From contig JAQVHJ010000081.1 of assembly GCA_028696285.1 (NCBI GenBank), forward strand, positions 1 through 8,413: a stretch of 8,413 nt of DNA. Reading direction: 5' to 3'. The translations under genes were made by a program, and so were the position numbers. The DNA is from a bacterium (GTDB lineage Bacteria > AUK180 > JAQVHJ01). Below are positions 5,685-8,413 of this stretch, piece by piece; within the stretch, counting starts at the first letter, position 1; the number at the start of each line of letters is the position of its first letter. The notes beneath the pieces were generated by a model, which was not told where the DNA came from, did no database searches, and saw only the letters and a program-made list of their open reading frames with translations.

Positions 5685-5918
5685 GATACGGGTATTCGGG
5701 GAGGTACACCATAAAGGGTTTACCCTGAAACGGAAGTTGTAAAAAATTACAAAAGAAGGGCGTCCGGGGAGGAAAACCATAAATGGTTTACCCTGAAACG
5801 AAACGCCCCTACAGTGTGTATCGTATGTTAATAATACAAATCTTAACATTCACCGTTAACCATTTACCGTTGACCGTTCACCATAGTATCAAATGTTTGT
5901 AATACAATTCTTACCGTT
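5683..5918 (+). repeat. 236-bp direct duplication, copy 1
   Basis: It matches 6251-6486 at a constant offset of 568 bases with about three substitutions by eye (5693 T/G, 5700 G/C, one C/A near 5854) and no net indel. Inside are two imperfect half-repeats (CGGGGAGGnAnACCATAAA...), a TTGTAA/TTACAA hairpin, and a longer hairpin bounded by GGGCGT (5758-5763) and ACGCCC (5803-5808), with inner stem AAACCAT/ATGGTTT (5774-5789) and trailing CTAC (5809-5812). The tail carries one GTGTATCG...AATACAA motif and one heptamer array. Confidence 0.9.
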
Positions 5919-5968
5919 CACCGTTTACCGTTTACCGTTTACCGTTTACCGTTGACCGTTCACCATAG
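5852..5968 (+). repeat. Higher-order heptamer composite (5 then 8 units)
   Basis: Five heptamers (5852-5886, ending ACCATAG), then the 20-base motif GTATCAAATGTTTGTAATAC (starting at 5886) plus AATTCTT, then eight heptamers (5913-5968, again ending ACCATAG), then the motif again. The arrangement [motif][ACCGTTN]n[ACCATA] is thus tandemly repeated with different n, like a variable-number tandem repeat. In the downstream duplication the corresponding arrays have 5 and 10 units. Confidence 0.85.
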
Positions 5969-5994
5969 TATCAAATGTTTGTAATACAAAAATA

Positions 5995-6043
5995 GATTGC
6001 CACGTATCGCTGATGTTTGCAAGATCTTGCGATACGCAATGAC
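5995..6043 (-). repeat. CATTGCG-family repeat, shortened inverted copy
   Basis: GATTGCCACG at the left and GCAATGACATACAAA at the right match the reverse complement of the copies at 224-346 and 692-811, including the flank ending CTGCAAAC. The centre is replaced by a shorter one. It can fold as CGTATCGC (6002-6009) / GCGATACG (6029-6036), and contains the palindrome GCAAGATCTTGC (6019-6030). Confidence 0.7.
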
Positions 6044-6076
6044 ATACAAACATCTGCAAACAAAATGACATTATTA

Positions 6077-6104
6077 GTCATTGCGAGTGCAGCGAAGCAA
6101 TCTC
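6077..6104 (+). repeat. CATTGCGAG...GAAGCAATCTC element
   Basis: GTCATTGCGAGTGCAGCGAA followed by GCAATCTC is a member of a short palindromic repeat type found in many bacterial genomes, usually seen as a spurious translation VIASAAKQSQ. It lies 34 bases after the shortened copy at 5995-6043, in the opposite sense, so the two together could form an inverted pair. Confidence 0.75.
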
Positions 6105-6116
6105 AATTTAATTATA

Positions 6117-6151
6117 GTGGAAGGTGGAGTGTGGAGAGTGGAAAGTGGAAT
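6117..6151 (+). repeat. GTGGANN heptamer array, 5 units
   Basis: GTGGAAG, GTGGAGT, GTGGAGA, GTGGAAA, GTGGAAT: five strict 7-bp units with the last two positions free. It is a third heptamer type, distinct in sequence from ACCGTTN and GRNTCAC. Confidence 0.8.
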
Positions 6152-6191
6152 GAAGAAAAAAAACATAATCGAATAGAATTCTTTTTTTTCC

Positions 6192-6219
6192 GAATCACGG
6201 ATCACGGTTCACGAATCAC
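6192..6219 (-). repeat. GTGANNC heptamer array, 4 units
   Basis: On the plus strand GAATCAC, GGATCAC, GGTTCAC, GAATCAC, four strict units followed by G. It is the same motif type as 2922-2949 and the reverse complement of GTGATTC at 354 and 2393. Confidence 0.8.
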
Positions 6220-6250
6220 GTTTATTGACCTGATGATGTATTTTGTTCAA

Positions 6251-6486
6251 ATGATACGGGGATTCGGCGAGGTACACCATAAAGGGTTTACCCTGAAACG
6301 GAAGTTGTAAAAAATTACAAAAGAAGGGCGTCCGGGGAGGAAAACCATAAATGGTTTACCCTGAAACGAAACGCCCCTACAGTGTGTATCGTATGTTAAT
6401 AATACAAATCTTAACATTCACAGTTAACCATTTACCGTTGACCGTTCACCATAGTATCAAATGTTTGTAATACAATTCTTACCGTT
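6251..6486 (+). repeat. 236-bp direct duplication, copy 2
   Basis: Second copy of 5683-5918, same orientation, offset 568 bases. It begins ATGATACGGGGATTCGGC and ends in the first unit of the heptamer array at 6481. Near-identity including spacers suggests a recent duplication or gene conversion. Confidence 0.9.
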
Positions 6487-6550
6487 TACCGTTTACCGTT
6501 TACCGTTTACCGTTTACCGTTCACTGTTAACCGTTAACCGTTTACCGTTT
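6481..6550 (+). repeat. ACCGTTN heptamer array, 10 units
   Basis: Ten 7-bp units: five ACCGTTT, ACCGTTC, ACTGTTA, ACCGTTA and two ACCGTTT. The array ends 12 bases before the -35 box of the glycosyltransferase operon, with ACCGTT on that operon's coding strand. Confidence 0.9.
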
Positions 6551-6562
6551 TTTGTTTTATAC

Positions 6563-6592
6563 TTGAAAACCTTTATTAATATATGTTATAAT
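6563..6592 (+). promoter_or_regulatory. Sigma70-type promoter of the glycosyltransferase-ruvX-mltG operon
   Basis: TTGAAA (6563-6568), an 18-bp spacer and perfect TATAAT (6587-6592). The predicted start near 6599 leaves a leader of only about 17 bases before ATG 6616, with AAGGAG at 6606-6611. Confidence 0.85.
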
Positions 6593-6615
6593 AAAGAAAA
6601 GAATGAAGGAGCTGC

Positions 6616-7737
6616 ATGAAAGAGAAGGTTTTGGAGATTATCGCCACAGCCAATATTGGCGGGGGTTCAAAGCATCTGTTATATCTTCTTAAGTCATTTC
6701 CAAATGACAGGTATGAACCTGTAGTAATGTGTTCGGATGACGGGCCGTTAGTGGATGACATAAAGAAACTTAATATTAAAGTTGAGCTGATAGATATCTT
6801 TAAATATAAGTTAGGATTTAAATTAACTCAGATATTCCGTGATGTTATCAGGAAGAATAACATTAATTATGTCCATCTTCACGGCACCCGTTCCGGGTAT
6901 TTCGGCGGTATTGCCGCGGTACGGGAGGGGATTAAGAGTATTTATACTGCGCATGTTTTATCGTTCAATAAACTCGGGAATATCTTTAACAGGACAATAT
7001 ATAATTCAATCGAGAAGAAAATTGCGAAGATGGTAAATAAGATCATTACAGTATCGTATGTTGACAGGGATATTTTAATAAACAAGAGATTTGCCACTTC
7101 AAATGATATTGTAACGATTAATAACGGTGTTGATTTCAACTATTATCAGAAGACCGCTCCGGATATTGAGCTTAAGAAAAGTTTCGGGATTCCTGAGAAG
7201 AATAAAGTTATCACCATGGTTGCGAGATTTGTTCCCCAGAAGGGGATACATTATTTTATTCAAACAGCATCGGAAGTAATTAAAACGCATCCCGACACAA
7301 CATTTGTTTTGGTAGGAGACGGTTTTCTTTTCTCAAAGATGAAGGAGCTGGTAAGAGATCTTAATCTTAAAAATAATGTTAAGTTTCTTGGTATCCGGAA
7401 GAATATAAAAGAGATCCTTTCATTTACAGATATATTCCTTTTAACTTCCTTATGGGAAGGTCTTCCGTTAACGTTACTCGAAGCCATGTCGATGTCCATC
7501 CCTGTAATCTCCAGTGAAGTTAACGGAACGATAGAATTGATTAAGAATGGAGTTAATGGGTATCTCGTGAAACCAGGGAATGTCAAGGGGTACACCGACA
7601 GGGTCCGGCACCTGTTACAGAATCCGTACTATCTCGAATTGATGGGGAATGCCGGCCGTTTAATTATTGAAGAGAGATACGGTATTCAGAAGATGATTGA
7701 CAAGACATATAACCTTTATTTTGAAGTGTTTAATTAG
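6616..7737 (+). CDS. GT4-family glycosyltransferase
   Basis: 373 residues, the usual length for a GT-B fold retaining glycosyltransferase. Start ATG 6616 follows AAGGAG (6606-6611). The N-terminal acceptor domain has ANIGGGSKHLLYLL (12-25) at the first strand-loop and VHLHGTRSGYFGG (86-98), followed by YTAH ending at His113. The linker carries NNGVD (169-173). The donor domain begins with VARFVPQKG (202-210) and contains FVLVGDG, VKFLGIRKNIKEIL and the E-x7-E nucleotide-sugar motif E281...E289 (EGLPLTLLE), then ELIKNGVNGYLVKPGN. There is no membrane segment; it probably works at the inner face of the membrane. Family members build lipopolysaccharide, capsule or exopolysaccharide from nucleotide sugars; donor and acceptor cannot be told. 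It is first in an operon with ruvX and mltG (5-base gap), which is unusual company for a surface-sugar enzyme. Confidence 0.9.
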   Translation: MKEKVLEIIATANIGGGSKHLLYLLKSFPNDRYEPVVMCSDDGPLVDDIKKLNIKVELIDIFKYKLGFKLTQIFRDVIRKNNINYVHLHGTRSGYFGGIAAVREGIKSIYTAHVLSFNKLGNIFNRTIYNSIEKKIAKMVNKIITVSYVDRDILINKRFATSNDIVTINNGVDFNYYQKTAPDIELKKSFGIPEKNKVITMVARFVPQKGIHYFIQTASEVIKTHPDTTFVLVGDGFLFSKMKELVRDLNLKNNVKFLGIRKNIKEILSFTDIFLLTSLWEGLPLTLLEAMSMSIPVISSEVNGTIELIKNGVNGYLVKPGNVKGYTDRVRHLLQNPYYLELMGNAGRLIIEERYGIQKMIDKTYNLYFEVFN

Positions 7738-7742
7738 AATCT

Positions 7743-8156
7743 ATGAGCAGAATATTATGTATTGACTATGGAGAGAAGAGAATCGGGGTTGCTGTATCTG
7801 ATCCTGACAGGGTATTTTCTTTCCCTTTAATTGTTCTGGAGAATACGATGCCGGGGATTTTAAATAAGCTTGAAGAGATAATCAAGGAGAAGGGTATTAC
7901 CGATATTGTTATAGGTTATCCGCTCAGAACCGACGGCACCCGATCAAAATCCTGTGAAAAGATTGATGAATTCAATCTGAAACTCCAGGAAAAATTCCCG
8001 GACCTGAAGATCATAAACTGGGACGAGAGGTTCACAAGTAAAATTGCGAACGATGCAATGATGGCCACAGGGATTAATTCGAAGAAACGACGGAATACCG
8101 TTGATGCCGTTGCCGCTTCATTGATTCTGCAAAATTACCTGGAAAGTATCCAATGA
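7743..8156 (+). CDS. ruvX: RuvX/YqgF, putative Holliday junction resolvase / pre-16S rRNA nuclease
   Basis: 137 residues, the normal family length. RNase H-fold motifs are intact: ILCIDYGEKRIGVAVSD (4-20) with catalytic Asp8, IVIGYPLRTDGTRS (55-68), DERFTS (94-99) with Glu95, and VDAVAASLILQNYL (120-133) with Asp121. YqgF proteins take part in 5' maturation of 16S rRNA in Escherichia coli, and a resolvase-like activity has been proposed. The typical GLPLNMDGS is GYPLRTDGT here, a mild variation. The ATG is 5 bases after the glycosyltransferase stop and no Shine-Dalgarno is visible, so translation is probably coupled. The TGA overlaps the ATG of the next gene. Confidence 0.93.
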   Translation: MSRILCIDYGEKRIGVAVSDPDRVFSFPLIVLENTMPGILNKLEEIIKEKGITDIVIGYPLRTDGTRSKSCEKIDEFNLKLQEKFPDLKIINWDERFTSKIANDAMMATGINSKKRRNTVDAVAASLILQNYLESIQ

Positions 8157-8413
8157 TAATTAAAATAATGAGAAGTTTTGCATTAAATATATTTTTGATC
8201 CTATTATTTATTGTAGTTTTTATTCTAACCGATTTTAATAAACCTGCAGAGTTCTATAGGATTAACGGTGGAGAGATTTATTTAGAGATCCCGAAAGACT
8301 CTTCTGTTGAGGATATTTCAGAGATTTTAATTAACCATGGTATAATTAAAAGTAAATATTCTCTGTTTCTTTACCATTTTCGGAATCAAAACAAAACATT
8401 TCAGGCGGGATAC
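8153..8413 (+). CDS. mltG: Endolytic transglycosylase MltG, N-terminal part (cut by window edge)
   Basis: The first 87 residues are visible. ATG 8153 overlaps the ruvX stop (ATGA); ATG 8168 is an in-frame alternative. Residues 9-27 are one membrane-spanning segment. The following region has the LysM-like subdomain typical of YceG/MltG: YLEIPKDSSVEDISEILINH (43-62), GIIKSKYSLFLYH (63-75) and FQAGY at the edge, matching the family pattern IPxGSSxxxIAxxLxxxGIIxS...LxAGxY. The catalytic glutamate lies downstream and is not seen. MltG cleaves nascent peptidoglycan strands at the inner membrane and is thought to set glycan length. Adjacency of ruvX and mltG is also found elsewhere, for example nearby genes yrrK and yrrL of Bacillus subtilis. 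Confidence 0.85.
   Translation, partial: MIIKIMRSFALNIFLILLFIVVFILTDFNKPAEFYRINGGEIYLEIPKDSSVEDISEILINHGIIKSKYSLFLYHFRNQNKTFQAGY

Larger units (their letters stand above)
5628..6562. other. Non-coding divergent repeat island 3
   Basis: About 0.93 kb between two divergent promoters. It holds a 7-unit heptamer array pointing left (5636-5684), the first copy of a 236-bp duplication (5683-5918), a variable-number composite array (5852-5968), a shortened CATTGCG element (5995-6043), a CATTGCGAG...GAAGCAATC element (6077-6104), a GTGGANN array (6117-6151), a GRNTCAC array (6192-6219), the second duplication copy (6251-6486) and a 10-unit heptamer array pointing right (6481-6550). Frames here translate the repeats (TVYRLPF, VIASAAKQS) and are not genes. 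Confidence 0.85.

Noticed and set aside
5595..5849. Minus-strand frame with TVYRLPF repeats
   Set aside because: Translation of the heptamer array and REP hairpin, overlapping the Fe-S-loop gene promoter.
6017..6310. Plus-strand frame with VIASAAKQSQ
   Set aside because: This is the familiar spurious translation of a CATTGCGAG repeat, running through heptamer arrays.

Overview
The window looks like chromosomal DNA from an AT-rich diderm (Gram-negative-type) bacterium. It carries two outer-membrane beta-barrel-like proteins, uses the standard code, and has clear sigma70-type promoters (TTGAcx-17/18-TATAAT). I cannot place it taxonomically. Dense dispersed repeats, single genes between long non-coding islands and only about 60% coding sequence would suit an uncultivated candidate-phylum genome, but that is inference.

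Layout: (1) 2-301, the 3' end of a beta-barrel-like gene whose last 25 codons lie inside a dispersed repeat. (2) 302-1541, a non-coding island with two long copies and one inverted copy of a CATTGCG-type repeat, a two-hairpin element, a cluster of GTAG-type REP hairpins, a 56-bp tandem array and a 13-unit ACCGTTN heptamer array. (3) 1601-2170, a small exported outer-membrane protein with its own promoter and a strong intrinsic terminator. (4) 2227-3128, a second repeat island with an 87-bp tandem array. (5) 3180-4620, a two-gene operon: a membrane-anchored SagB-type nitroreductase overlapping a membrane diguanylate cyclase. (6) 4617-5573 on the minus strand, an uncharacterised protein resembling HhH-GPD/endonuclease III relatives, with a four-cysteine C-terminal cluster; its stop overlaps the cyclase stop. 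(7) 5628-6562, a divergent intergenic island with a 236-bp direct duplication and several heptamer arrays. (8) 6616-8413, an operon of a GT4 glycosyltransferase, ruvX and the start of mltG; the ruvX-mltG pairing is known in other bacteria.

The genes are mostly ordinary cell-envelope, signalling and housekeeping functions. The unusual part is the non-coding DNA. Strict 7-bp tandem arrays of at least three motif types recur. The main type (ACCGTTN) lies just upstream of all four recognisable promoters, always in the same orientation relative to the gene it precedes, and it flips strand in the divergent region. REP-like hairpins recur with conserved flanks but different stem sequences, which suggests exchangeable hairpin cores. 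I see no CRISPR array, tRNA, rRNA, intact transposase or defence gene.
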